Numbered from the stretch's first letter, positions 23,711-36,672 are shown. The stretch: DNA of 64,000 bases from Daphnia carinata (GCF_022539665.2 NC_081335.1:9336449-9400448), one strand, 5' to 3'. Translations and numbers: made by a program. The notes: generated from the letters alone by a model not told the origin.

Positions 23711-23716
23711 AAGGTA
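23711..23716 (+). promoter_or_regulatory. Major splice donor just before the gag ATG (copy A)
   Basis: AAG|GTAAGC places the cut after 23713, eight bases before the gag ATG at 23722. With the acceptor at 30151-30152 touching the env ATG, splicing would remove gag-pol and join the leader to env. Copy B keeps both sites (37062 and 43574-43575). Confidence 0.6.
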
Positions 23717-23721
23717 AGCGA

Positions 23722-26444
23722 ATGCCGCTTGATCATATTGTACCAGAGACTACTCGTAAAGAGAATACCTTGTATCCGAACATTGTTGACGAACTATCTC
23801 CACCATTGTACCCCGTACTTCCCGAGTCAGACACAACCAACCAAAATCCCAACTATCCTCGAGAAAAATTTTTAGACCATTGGAAATCTCTTGTGGACTT
23901 CGAATTTGAACAAGAAGTAGAACAAAACAAAACCTATCAGACTACCACGACAAAAGCAAATATCCAACAAATAGAATCCAAGAAACAAGAAGTTATTAAA
24001 GAGACCCACAACGCATTACCATTGTATTCATATACGTTGTTAGAACAAACGTTGCAGGTACCAAATGGTATAACAGCAGAAACTATTACAAACACCACAA
24101 AGACACTTAAAAATTACGTAGAATCCCTTGGTGGAAACACCGAAAACCTTGACAGTTTACTGCAGCAAATTAGCATTGTACATGGTAAAGAGAATGAATT
24201 CCTATTAGGTATCAGCCGTATTTTACAAAGAGAAGTAGTACTTGCGCAGATAACAGAGAAAAAATATTCGTCTGACCTCAATTTTGAGCTACAGAGCTTA
24301 CGAAAACAACTAGATAGCAACAAGAAAAAGGCAAAGAGTTCCAAATACACCCTAAGTAGTTCCCTTGAACAACTCCAAGAAAGTAACGAAACACTAAAAA
24401 ACTCCCTTGAAAAATCTGCCAAACGAATCAGCGAATTAGAAACAAGCCTTGAAAGTGTCACAGCAACAGAAAACCAACTACAAAACCTTTTAAGGAAAAA
24501 AGAAGACAATAGCATAGCCGTTGAGAGAGAAGGGCAAGAAATAATTAGCAACCTTGAAAGTCAAAGAAAACAACTGGTAACGAAATTGGAAACCGCCGAG
24601 CAACAGATAAAAACAGCTTTAGAAACAAACAAACAACTTCAGACAGAAACAAAAGAAACAAAAGAGATCCTTGAAAAAGTCGGTTTACGAAGAAGTCTGA
24701 TAGATAGTACTACAAAGACTAAAAATCTCGAAACAGAATTACAAAAGACCAGCGTACTGACAGGAGACAAAGAAGAAAAGATTAAGTATCTGGAAAAAAG
24801 AATAAAAGAATATAGAAAGCAACAGGTAACATTCGCTGAAACCGAAGACTTAGACAACTCCAACGAACCGGGAGAGATAACAAAATTAGTAAGTGAGATA
24901 AACGACCTAACCTCAATAACAGAAGGAGACAAATCCCTTCACTTCGAGTTAAAAACTGAACAATTCGAAAAACTACAGCAACTCAGCAACGAGCTACAAA
25001 ACCAAATCGAGATCCAAAACGACAACCTTCTTCAACTAGAACGAAAGTACCAAACTCTCAAAAACAAAATCAAAATGGGACTTTCACACAAAGAAACTTC
25101 AAGAATTGACCGTGATACAACCGATAACGATGACATCGATACGTCCACAACCCAACCGATTGTGAAAGCATTAGGAGAATTATTTTAGAGGGAAGACAAG
25201 AAGTCAATTCCAATTTTCAAAGGGAAAAGTACTGATAAATTAATAACAGAATGGCTAAAGGACGCAGAACATGTAGCACGCAACAACGACTGGGACGACA
25301 ACCAAAAAATACGATTCTTCTCCGACAGACTAAAAAATGATGCCCTAGAATGGCATGGAAACTACGTAGAAGAGCAAGGTGTCGAGTTGAGTTATGACCA
25401 ATGGAAAACTGCCATTATTGCAAGATTCCAAGATGCATACGACTTAGCAGCACAAAGAAAAAAGTTATCCACGCTAAAACAAAAACCTGAAGAGAAATGC
25501 AAAGCCTTTATTTCAAGAATCAACAGCCTCTACGAGTCCATTGAAGGCAAAGAAGAAAAATCAGACCAAAACCAGACCATCGTCGAAGGCCGACTCATAA
25601 ACACAGTCAAAAGAATGAGAGATTATACCAAAATCAAAATTCTGATGCAAGGCATTTTACCAAAATTCAGAGCTGAACTCTATTTCAGAATGCCCGAAGA
25701 CCCCGAAGATTTTGATCAGTTATGTAAACAACTTATCATATCCGAAGGCATCCTATATAGCAAGGAGACTGCAGAAGAGAAAGAAATCAATGCGGTAATC
25801 GCAGGGATAACGCATCATGAGAAACAACAAGATAACGAACTTTCACTACAAAAGACAGAAATCGAACTCCTAAACAAAAAATACGTGAACTGGAAAATAC
25901 TAATAAAAATCGTGAATTGTCACAGGATACCGATATAACCATAACAGCCGCAGATCAGTACGAGCAAAGATCTTCTTCGCGATCAAGTGATCGATACTCC
26001 AGACCACAAAATCCGCGAGTTCGATTTCACGATAGACCGAATAGCAGAGGCTCCAGTAGTGACCAAAACTTCAATCGAAGCAGAGATAACAGCCCATACC
26101 GCACCAACTATACTTCACCAAGAAGAGAAGGTACCTCCACGGGATATAGGCAATCAAATTACCCAACTTACCAGCAAACACCCCAGAGACCCCCGTACAA
26201 CAACAGACCGATACACTACAATCGACCGAACTTTCAACCGCATAACAATCAACAGGTGTATCATCAAAACCCATTCTATACTCATCAATACCCACAGCCA
26301 CGACAAAATCAACCAAACACCACTGACAACCTAGGCAATAGAATTATTATCTGCCACAAGTGCAATAAAAGAGGACACATTGCGCGAGAATGTTGGACGG
26401 ATATGGCACGTATCAACAACCCGAACCACCGTCCAATGCAGTAA
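23722..26444 (+). pseudogene. gag: Gag of copy A with long coiled-coil N-terminus
   Basis: Gag starts at ATG 23722. The first roughly 450 codons form mainly Glu/Lys/Gln/Leu-rich heptad-type helix (about 23880-25060), much longer than the usual Ty3/gypsy Gag lead-in. A TAG at 25186 (TCG in copy B) interrupts it. The capsid-like part (25200-25900; ALEWHGNYVEE, FISRINSLYESIEG) is followed by a one-base loss near 25880. Then comes an Arg/Asn/Gln-rich tail with one CCHC knuckle, CHKCNKRGHIAREC, at about 26353-26395. Gag ends at 26444. Pol overlaps in the -1 frame. Confidence 0.85.
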
Positions 26445-29400
26445 ACACAATATCCCTACCAAACAACCCTCCAACACAAAATTTAGAAATAGCGATACCC
26501 AAACTAATACGTATACCCATTTGAATTTTTGGAAAAGAAATTAAGGCTTTAGTAGACACAGGAGCAGCAGCCAGTTTAGTTTCAGACAACATATTTTTTA
26601 ATCTAAAGGAGTATAAAGAACTTAAACATGTTAAAGACTCCCCTTCGCCAATATTTAAAACGGTGTCAGGAGAAATACTAAAATCAAAAGGGAAATATGG
26701 ATTTTCAATCACCATTAACACCAATCACGTCATTAAGCATGATTTCTTTATTATGGAAAACTTAAACGAAACTTGCATATTAGGATTAGACTTCTTATCG
26801 AGCAACAATGTAAAAATTAATACTAAAAACAGACAGATCAATTACGATCATTCCGGAAAAGAACATAGCTATGGGAAAAACACACTCCCAGTATACAGCA
26901 TAACTTTTGGCAAGGTAGGTATTAATATTCCACTCCTCCCAGACCGTTCGTCAGATAGTAACTACAACAACGATCTGACGGAAGCAGATTATCGCAGCCT
27001 AGAATCTTTCTCCCAATCAGAAATTAACAAAAAATCAAAACGAATTGGACAAACCCAAGAAAGTGAAGCGAGTAACATCTCCGGCGAGATACAAAATCAA
27101 ATTATAAATCTATTGAAAAAACACGAATCCCTATTTGCAGAAAGAGAATCAGATTTGGGTCTAGCAACTGATGTAAAGCACTCCATTAACATAGGATACA
27201 ATGCCCCAATTACACAACGATTGCGCAGAACACCAGAAGCATTAAAACTAATTGTCAAAACAAAAATAGATATAATGATAAGCAACAATATTATTAGAGA
27301 AAGTCACAGCCCATTTGCGGCAGCAATTGTAATGGTTCCCAAAAAAGATGGAGAGATGCGTATGTGTATTGACTATAGGGCAGTTAACAAAATAACCGTA
27401 AAAGATAAATACCCATTACCAAGAATTGACGACACCATTGATGCATTGAGCGGATCAGTTTACTTCTCAACATTGGACTTACTAAGTGGCTACTGGCAAA
27501 TCGAGATAGAGGAAAGCGACAAACACAAAACCGCCTTCATCTGTGAACTTGGACAATACGAATTTAATAGAATGCCATTTGGACTAACAAATGCACCGAG
27601 CACTTTTCAACGAGCAATGAATAACATATTGAAATCAGTATTGTTCAGGTTTACATTGGTTTATCTGGATGACATCATAGTGTCCAGTAATAATATTGCT
27701 GAACATGTGACACATCTAGAAGCAGTGTTTAAGCTTCTTAAAGATGCAGGACTAAAGTTAAAAAGAAAGTAATGCGAATTTTTCAAAGAAAAGTTAGATT
27801 ATTTAGGATATATTGTTTCCAAAAAAAGGAATAACACCGAGTACGAAAAAGCTAGAAGCGATCATCACATACCCAGCTCCCAAAAACGTGAAAGAATTAA
27901 GCTCATTTCTAGGGTTGGCTAGCTATTACAGAAAATTCATCAGGCTGATAAAGCCCACCCACTGACAGCGCTAACGAGAAAATCAGCCGAGTGGAAATGG
28001 GGAGAGGAACAAAGGGACGCCTTTGATTGTATCAAGAACTGTCTCATAACTAGACCTATCCTGAATCAGCGGATTCAGCGGAGTTCGAAGTACAAGAACC
28101 CCGTGAATCAGACAGCGCAGAAGTCGTCATAGCGTATAGCTCTAAACATCTGAACGACCGCGAAGCCAAGTGGTCAACCACAGAGAAAGAGGCTTACGCA
28201 ATCATCCACGCAATTGACGTGTTTAGAACATATCTATACGGACGCAGATTCACCGTATTTACAGACCATAGACCTTTAGAATGGTTAATGAGTAAGACAG
28301 AACCCGCAAGAAGATTAGCTAGATGGGCACTAAAAATACAAGAATTCGACATCGTCATTGGGTACCGGCCTGGGAAGTCGCACCAAAATGCTGACACCCT
28401 AAGCCGTATACCCATAGTGCCAATAGCACGAGTAGAAACAAGGGCAATAGAAAAAGAAACTGTCATCAGAGAGCTTGAAAATATGCGAAAAGAAAGTGAA
28501 AGACTAAAAGAAAAACTAAGGATCGAGAGATTAAAGAAACAGGAACACCTTGACAAAGAAAATGAAAGTATTCAAAAAGAAAGCGAAAGTTTTAAGAGGG
28601 AAAGTCTTCAGATGAAGAGCGCAGGTTTCGAAGGAGAAATTGGAAGTGAAAGTAAAAGGTCTTGGAGTGAAAACAGATGGATAGAATTACAGCAAGCAGA
28701 TAAATATTGTCAACAATTAATAACGAAAATACAAGAAGATAGCCAGAACACTAGAAATAAAAGATTCTCAAACAACTTTGTAATCAACGAAAAGGGTCTA
28801 TTAACAGATAGGCAAGGAAAATTGGTTGTCCCACTACCGTTAGTTACCGATATTTTACGTGCGAATCATGACCACATGTTAGCAGGACATTTAGGAATAG
28901 AAAAAACAATAGCCAGACTTCGAGAGCAATACTTCTTTCGACATATGCGACAGAACGTAACAGAATACATCAAAAATTGTCTAAAATGTGCAAAACGCAA
29001 AGCTGTAGGAGGAAGCAAAGCACCATTGCAACCTATGCCCCCAGCCGAAAGGGTGTGGGAAAGACTTGCGATGGATATTGTAGGCCCCGTTCAAGAAAGC
29101 GCAAAGGGACATAAGTATATTTTAGTCCTATCAGATTACGCCAGTCGGTTCGTTTTTACAGTACCAATGAGAGACCAAACTGCCCAAACAATTGCTAACA
29201 TATTGGTTAATGATATTTACACCAAATATGGATCCCCCGAAGTAGTCTTAACAGATCAAGGAACTAATTTCCTATCGAACTGAATCCTAGATATTTGCAA
29301 ATTATTCAAAATCAAACAACAGAACAACAGCATACCACCCCCAAACAGACGGATTAGTAACAAAACCTTGTGTGACATGCTAGCTTGCTACGTAACGGAC

Positions 29401-30129
29401 GAACCAGAAAATTGGGACAAATATCTAACATTTGTCACATTTGCTTACAACACAGCGAAACAATCAACACTGCAACAAAACCCATTCTTTTTATTCTTCG
29501 GAAGACAACCAGGGCTCCCAAACGACATCAAAATAGATAGACGTTACGAAACATACGAAGACACCAGTGTAATGTACTCACATCAATGGAAAAAGGCTCA
29601 GCAACTAGCGAACGAACACCTATTTCGGGCACAGACAAAACAAAAAAGATATTACGACAAAGGAACAAAAGCAATCAAATACAACATCGGTGACTTTTGC
29701 TACTGAAAGCCCCAACAACGGCCGGAAAATTCATCAACAGGTGGAATGGACCATTCAAAATCATCAGAAATTTCTCAGACCTCACTTACGAGATTCAGCA
29801 CGCGAACAATGAAAAACTAAAATCGGTGGTACACGTAAACCGCCTAAAACTACGTCCCGGGTAACCAAAGAACAGAAAGATCATCTGGTGCACCACAACA
29901 ACCAAGGAATGAAACAGTACGACGAGGACCAGGAAGGCCAAGAAAAAACTTCAGTAACAACGTAAGAAGGCCTGTCCCTAGAACGCGTATACGTCAAACA
30001 GCAGAGGCGGAGAATTGTATTATCATCGCACCAGATATCCCCGGTCCCATACCATATAATCCTACACGCACTAGAATGACGAATCCACGATACAACTTAC
30101 GGCAACACCACGAAGTATCGAGATTATAA
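26396..30129 (+). pseudogene. pol: Pol of copy A, several breaks
   Basis: Protease has LVDTGAAAS (about 26550). RT has MCIDYRAVN and YLDDII (about 27660). A TAA at 27770 (GAA in copy B's AAGAAATGC), a small indel near 27830 and a deletion near 28060 remove the RNase H start. The rest of RNase H, a charged coiled coil (about 28430-28620) and the integrase His/Cys domain are open in 28219-29283. A TGA at 29281 and a deletion near 29355 remove the region with the third catalytic residue, so the integrase is dead. The GPF segment (WNGPFKII) and basic tail remain to the TAA at 30127. Confidence 0.9.
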
Positions 30130-30152
30130 ACGTCCAAATTTTCTTTTCACAG

Positions 30153-33100
30153 ATGGAACTGATACTATTACTCATCCAATTACTCACCATCATTCCATCC
30201 ACATATCCCATCTATTCAACCGTATGCGACTGCAGGAACGTAAAGACCAGAGGAATTTTAGATATAGAGGCACCGTATTACTGCAACAACAAAGAATCAG
30301 ATACAGCTCACTTACCCAGAATACCCACGTTGTACACTTTAAAAACGACCCAGAAACCAGCAGCTTCTTGGAAAGGCTGGACCTGCAAGCAATGGATAAA
30401 AACAAAGAGAATAACTGGATCATTTTGGATCGGATCTTTCGACACAATATATACACAAGAAACTAAACTAATTACCCCACTGGAATGCTGGAGAATGGTG
30501 AACGACAAGAAGTGTGGCGATAACAACATGCAGACCGGACCAGCTGGACTAAGTTTTACAGCCACTCCGACAGGCGAAGGGCAATGGTATGCCATAAAAC
30601 AATACCATACCCTCAACTGTGTAGCAGAACGAATCACGCTACGACAGGAAAAACCAGACGACCCAATCGAAAGCCCTTTCGGACCTTTGAACACAACACA
30701 ACAAGGACACTTCATCCAGAACCAGAATACAATTGTGTGGGGAGACAGAACAACAAACAATTCATACACACAAACACTGCTTAAAGGAGATGGATATTTA
30801 GAACTCCCAAGATTGCCAGAACACGAAAACACCAGTCGTCTTTACGACACCAACCGACAGATCGAGATTTCAACAAAACTATCAATTAATTTCACAAGAA
30901 TCGTATCTCTGTATTACACTAAGAACATACCAAGCTATCATATTGACAGTATGCAGAGATGATAAGAACAGCGTAACACAAAAATGGATCTTCGAAACTA
31001 TAAACACCAATCCAGAAATCATAGAAAATTTCCCAGACACAACTTTAGCAGAAATGCAGGAAATTCAGCAAGAACAACGGAAGGCAATCGCAACCACGAT
31101 TAATTCACCACTATTTGGAGGAATTTTAAAAACTAATCACGGTAGCGGAAATATAATCTGGGACATGATTGCCTGGGGACTATTGAAGAATGGAAAAGCA
31201 CCGAATGAAAAATGTTTAACACACCACGGAGTAAACAAACAGATGACACTAGAAGAATGCGACGCGGATTGGACCAAATGTCAAGAAAACCTAAGAACAC
31301 TGGTAACCAGTAACGACCCATTGGTGCAATCACAAACTACAGTTGCTAACTGCAGCAGAACAACAGAACGAGGACAAGCTTTCGAATACACATCTGATTT
31401 TACCATCAGACCGTTCAACACAAACACCTGTGTTAAAGCAAATACGACAATGCTTGTTCTTCAAGAATGCGCTAACACCAGCTCAATCTGGGGCACATTC
31501 GAACACACAGGACAACTCATGGCAACAGATAGAACTGGATTACATTCACCTTCATCAGACAGAAAATGCCTAACACAGAGAGTAGGACGTGTTAGCCTGG
31601 GGCATTGTCACGGCTCCAGCCAAAAACAACATTTTAGCTTCGAATATCGGAACCCCCATCAGCCAAAAACGCTTTCAGCGGCAGCCATCATTGCACTACA
31701 CACTCAACACCCATTGGACGGGAAAAACCTCCCATACATTCCACCACTAATGCAAAGAGAAGCCACCAATCCGAAAAGAATGCAGCATTGACTCCGCCCC
31801 CTGCCACGCCTACAACAGAGAAATCCACAACAACGACAAGCGCGACGACGACTACGAAGCCAACAATAAAAACAACATTGGGAACAACGACAAAAACAAC
31901 GGTAAAAACTACGACTACAATTAGGCCATTTGTAACCACAGCAACAAACAAACTCACAACAACGCATAAAATTACAACTAAGCCAAGTATGACGTCAACT
32001 TCATCAAAACCCCCAGCAACTACAAAGCCAATAATCACGTTAACAAGCACTAAACCTACCAAAACAACTAGGTCTACGACAACTGTAAAAATACCTACGA
32101 CTTCAACAACCAGTACAACTACTAAGCCTACGTCAACGACAACTATGTCCACTACGGCGAGTTCCAGAACAACAGCTTCAACAACAACGCGCCAACCCAG
32201 CACAACGACGCAAAGTACGACGACAGTAAAAGAGAGTCCAACGACCCCACAGTCGTCAAAACAGACAGTCAGGATGACCCCATTAACTACAACAGACACA
32301 ACGTCTACAACAGAAGACAATCAAATTCAGGCCATCGAGGAGAACAACATTCCAAAATTACCGCCAGCAGAGTTCTTGCTAATGGATCAGAAAAATGAAG
32401 AGTCATTAATTAATGATAATTTGGAAAGCGGTTTACCTAAAAACATCGAAGAATTCAACGACAAAATTAAGTACGAGATAAATAAGATGCACGACCAATA
32501 TAAAATCAGTATCGAAACAGAACACGAAAACAAACTAGAAAAAGAAGTTAGAGACGTTTATTGCCAATGATCAGCGATCAAAAGAACACAGGCAGTTATT
32601 TTAGCTCAAACCAACGGAATTTTGGCAGCAGCAGCAGTAGGTTTACCTATTTGCACGAGACTACAAGGCTTCGGTCAAGCAATGACACTTCAACAATGCG
32701 AAGCCAAAAGAATTTTTATATCAGCAAATGAAACAAAATGTGGATTTCAACCATTCTTTACTTACGAAGGGAAGAACTGTACGATCGGAACAGATGGATG
32801 GTCAATTCATCCATTTTCCGATTGTTTTTGGAAAACACCGTTAGTGAATTTGAATGGAAATCCACACACCTGGGAACACAAATCTACAACAGGAGATTGG
32901 ATACGACAGAAACCTAGCATCCACATGCCTAATCTAGACCTCATTACAGAATTCGAAGAACTCCACCTAAATGATTTCGACTTCTCGCTGAAAAGTCATC
33001 CAGCACACGAGACAATGGAGATGGAACAATTAAATATTCTAAATGAACTAGTTGGCAGAATGCAAGAAGGAAATTCGAATTCTGTTGGAGATATTGTGAT

Positions 33101-33611
33101 GTCAGAGCAACAAGATAATCAAATAGGTCACATGTTTTCATGGTTCGACAAATTGAAAATAATAGGCCTTTTAGCGATTGGATTTGTGCTATTCCTCGTA
33201 TGTTTACGAATCTTCATCATTTGCAACCCCATATCGAAGATTAAAAAACATATCCGCCGAAACCGGAAGTTAACAAGCAGATACGATGATGGCATAGAGG
33301 AAGACCACGAACTGGCATCAATGATACCGGCACGAGAAACAAATTATCATTCAGAAATAGCCATTGAACAACCGTTCGTAAGAACACCCGCCCCTACACA
33401 ACTGACAATGGAAAGACAAGGTCAAGTGCGCCCTCCACGACCAAGCGCTCCAAATTCATTAATCTACCCATCTATCGAAGAAGCCGACACACCCAAAAGA
33501 TGCACAGGAAAACACACAACATGTACTTACGTAGTAGGGTATGGCATGGTTTGGGAAGACCTATGTCGTTGCATGTCAGAAACAGACAACAGTAATTCAG
33601 CCAAAAAGTAA
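30153..33611 (+). pseudogene. env: Envelope glycoprotein of copy A with mucin-like stretch, broken
   Basis: The ATG follows a TTTTCTTTTCACAG acceptor directly. A signal peptide (ELILLLIQLLTIIP) precedes STVCDC. The N-terminal ectodomain is Cys- and Trp-rich. A deletion of about 580 bp near 30867 removes one part and shifts the frame. From 30943 to 31791 the frame carries ricin-type repeats (CLTQRVGRVSL, Q.HFSFE). Another frame, 31788-32570, holds a stretch of nearly pure Thr/Lys/Ser/Pro (mucin-like, likely O-glycosylated). The last frame, 32622-33611, has TRLQGFGQAMTLQQC, a dozen Cys-flanked blocks, a transmembrane helix (IIGLLAIGFVLFLVCLR, about 33160-33210) and a cytoplasmic tail. It cannot encode a working protein. 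Confidence 0.8.
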
Positions 33612-34057
33612 AAGTCCCAAGGTCATCGAAATTAAAAAGTAGCCACTAAACATAGCCCTTGACAATTTAATAAATTAGCAGCCCCAGCGAATAACACACT
33701 TGCCAGCATTTAAAACCTTCAACAATTAAGTTGATTCTTATTTTTCCTTACCATTGTGCCTTACTCAAAACTTTATAGTTAGAACATAAAAACAAGCTCA
33801 AATAACAATTTTGTATTCCCAACTAACACATTATCTACAAAATCAAAAGCAAAACTCATTTAAAAAAAAAAAGTAATTTTATGAAAGGTAAAAGGTGGGC
33901 AATTAAAACCAAAAACAAAAACAATAAACTTAAAAAACTTTATGATAGACAAAACAAACAAACACACAAACTCGAATAATTTTTTTTTTGTATTTCCACC
34001 TAACACCTTAACTACAAAATAACAAACAAACACAAACACAAACAGAGGAAAATATAA
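33612..34057. other. A-rich spacer between env and the antisense gene (copy A)
   Basis: No gene is seen. The stretch is A/C-rich on the plus strand with oligo-A runs. It would be the 3' flank of the antisense gene; no AATAAA is seen on the minus strand here. Confidence 0.5.
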
Positions 34058-34590
34058 TCATTCGTCCACGGAATCACGTTCGGGAAGAGGATCACCATAG
34101 AGTAGATAATTGTAAATCTGGGCAACATGTGTTATCGCCAACCGATCTTCATGTTCTTCTTGGAGATGCTCCCGCATCAACCGAGAAGACGTTGGAGTAG
34201 GGTGATAAATATCATCACCAGACTCCAGCCACCAAAGAAACCGGGCGAACCTCAAAGGATAGACATCGCGGTAACGTGCGTACCCAAGATGGTTGCTGAA
34301 AGAAATCAGATTATTACTCCAACGAAAAAAAAACAAAAACAAAAAAAAACACAAACTTACAGATAATAATAATCATTAATCCAAGGGCGCTTATACCCGA
34401 AATCACGTGGTGGAGCATCCGGCATATCAAAGGCCATTCGAAAAATGCTGAGGAAAAAGCTCTGATCTTCCGTACGGAACCTCCGAAAAAGGCTTTCGGG
34501 AGAAGAAAAAATGGAACGATCAACACACCACAGTGCTATATCAACCAGAGAGCGATACTGAAAAACATATCTATATTCGAATGGCTCCAT
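34058..34590 (-). CDS. Antisense accessory gene with one intron, 155 aa, unknown
   Basis: On the minus strand, exon 1 runs 34590 to 34361 from ATG, and exon 2 runs 34295 to 34058 ending in TGA. The 65-bp intron has a GTAAGT donor and a TTTCTTTCAG acceptor. The split codon (CT|C, Leu) keeps the frame, giving 155 codons. Without splicing, exon 1 stops at once (CTG TAA). The protein is aromatic-rich and acidic at its end, with no signal peptide or membrane helix; segments include YRDVYPLRFARFLWWLESGD and HLQEEHEDR. No family is recognised. It lies between env and the ankyrin gene on the opposite strand. In copy B most of exon 1 is deleted. Function unknown; the spliced structure is inferred from sequence. 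Confidence 0.6.
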
Positions 34591-35065
34591 CGAAAAAAAA
34601 AAAATTTATAAAACTCAAAACAAGAGCAACAAAAAGAAACAGTAATCTCTACGAAAGAACGAAGATAACTAACTCAAGAGGTTCAATAAAATCTCTATAA
34701 GAAGACAATGACTAAAAAAGGAATAAAGAAAGTTGGAAATATTCGTCTATTCACCCGGCGACATATCCACAGGTCAGTGCGACAAGACGCGACGAAAAAG
34801 AATCCAACTCAACTTCAAGGGGAAGAAGAAATACATTAAAAATGCATGAAAACCTGTTATCAAATTAAGAACACAGAAGCAAGAACACAAGAAAAGAAAC
34901 AACAACCTGAAGTCCCTTGACTATGCAAGATTTTGCAAAATACGAAAACTAAACTCTTCCCAGTGTCTCAACGACATAACTCCAACAAAGTTTCGCAAAA
35001 GCAAAGTGCGCATTATAAACCAAAAGTTTATCTAAAAATAGCCCTATAACAACACCAATAACAAA
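34591..35065. other. Spacer between the antisense gene and the ankyrin gene (copy A)
   Basis: No coding sequence is seen. TATAAA at 35014-35019 lies 47 bases before the ankyrin ATG. This spacer is also the 5' flank of the antisense gene, so it may work in both directions. Confidence 0.4.
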
Positions 35066-36314
35066 ATGGAAGTAATAATCAAACACCAGGAGATGAAGAG
35101 GATATAGGAGCTAAATTACTATTAGCGATACCAAAAATGAGGATACGCAACAGGACTGCAAAGCAAAAGAAAGTGAGGAAGGTGCAGATAGCAACACGCA
35201 ATTAGTGCAGTACATGGGATGGAACGGAATAGAAACAGAAAAGAACAATTCTTACGGAAATAAGGAAAAACGGAATGACAGCAGTGAATCAAGTGAAGAT
35301 GATGGATTAACAGCGTATAGTGGAATAGAACCCGACTATGAAAGTGACTACAGTGTTGAGTTTATTGAGTTCGACAGTGACACATATCTTCAGTGTGACC
35401 CTCCTCAAGAACGAAACAAGCCAGAAAACCAACACAAGGAAACAGAAGCGTGTAAAAACTGCCAGATGAAAACGATAGCATCCATATCAGCAGACCGAGC
35501 AGAGAAAATTCATTTGCGTAGACAAGCCACGATAGACTTGGAAAACGGTAAGTTTTCATTGACGATGATGGGAGCCCCAATGCAGGTGATAAGAAGATGC
35601 ATTCAAAATAAATTCAGCACGCAACAAGGTTGGCCAAGACAGAAGATGGCAACATTTTTAAACAAAAGATATGAGGAAGGACAAACATTACTCCACTCAA
35701 GCGTAAGAAAAAATAGGTACGACATCACAGACCTGCTACTATCCTTCGGAGCGGATCCAGAAGTATTATACCACGGAAAAACAATCGGCCATAAAGCAGC
35801 AGCCTTCAACGATTTACTGTTACTACGAATCTTGAAGCATTATAACTGCGAATTTACAGCCCAAGACAGCAGGGGAGAAACCCCTTTGATGGTGGCAATT
35901 TTACATAAAAATGAAGAATGTGCAAAGTTAATATGGACACCAACTAACATCAACATTACAGGAACCCCTTGGAACAACCGTTTGCATTATCTAGCCGAAT
36001 ATGGCCTGGAAGATGTGGCCATCCAAATTTGCGCAACAAGAAATATCTACATCAACAAACAAAACGACTCAGGCACAACCGCCTTACACGTAGCAGCCGG
36101 ATTCAACAGATTCGACATGATCGAAATTTTACTGTTACACGGAGCAAGCCCAAGGATAAAAGACTCCCATGGACACACGGCTGAATCACATACATGCAGT
36201 GATAGAGCTCGAGCAATATTCCAAAAATGGGATCAAAAACGTAACAGTTATTCCCAGACAAAGACTGGAAAGAAAGGACCAATACAATATCGCCGGGCCA
36301 ATAAGGACCAATAA
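35066..36314 (+). pseudogene. Ankyrin-repeat accessory gene of copy A, N-terminus broken
   Basis: It is the counterpart of 48673-50028. The ATG at 35066 leads to a TAG after 13 codons (35105), and an extra base follows near 35114, so the N-terminus is lost. From about 35205 the frame is open to 36314 and covers the acidic region and the ankyrin repeats. Local changes alter the fourth repeat (GTPWNNRLHY where copy B has GTTVLHY). The C-terminal basic tail is shortened by a duplication at 36309. Probably not functional, unless an internal ATG such as 35214 is used. Confidence 0.8.
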
Positions 36315-36672
36315 GTTAAAATACCGGGCCTAAGAAAAAGAAAGAATCAAATAAGAAAAGAAAGACAATACACTCGCAACTTGATTCAAATCGAAAAAAC
36401 CATCAACAAAGTTAAAATACGGGCCTAAGAAAAAACAAGAATAAAATAAGAAAAGAAAGAAGACAATACACTCGCAACTTGATTCAAATCACCTGCAATT
36501 CTTTTTCTTAAAATCTTTAGGTGGAGGAACCAGATTAGTCAACCATAGCCATCATAGCAGCAACTGTAGCCGGTGACGGGAAAAGAAAAAGGAAAACAAA
36601 TTCTTCTAAAATTTTTGGTGAAGGAACAAGTTTTATTATTCATCCATAGCAACAACTGTAGACGGTGACGAA
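36309..36672 (+). repeat. Two short tandem duplications before the middle LTR
   Basis: About 36317-36390 and 36412-36490 repeat a segment with GGGCCTAAGAAAAA...ACACTCGCAACTTGATTC. About 36505-36585 and 36607-36672 repeat a segment with GGTG.AGGAAC and ACTGTAG.CGGTGACG. Copy B has one unit of each near 49930-50095. Confidence 0.65.

Noticed and set aside
24114-24551. Minus-strand Ser/Leu/Phe-rich frame opposite the Gag coiled coil (also 37638-37898)
   Set aside because: It is a shadow of Glu/Lys/Gln-rich codons on the plus strand; no motif, and gag is the better explanation.
31688-32320. Long minus-strand frame rich in Val opposite the Thr-rich stretch of env (also 45668-46183)
   Set aside because: It is the mirror image of a repetitive ACN-rich codon stretch; low complexity explains its length.
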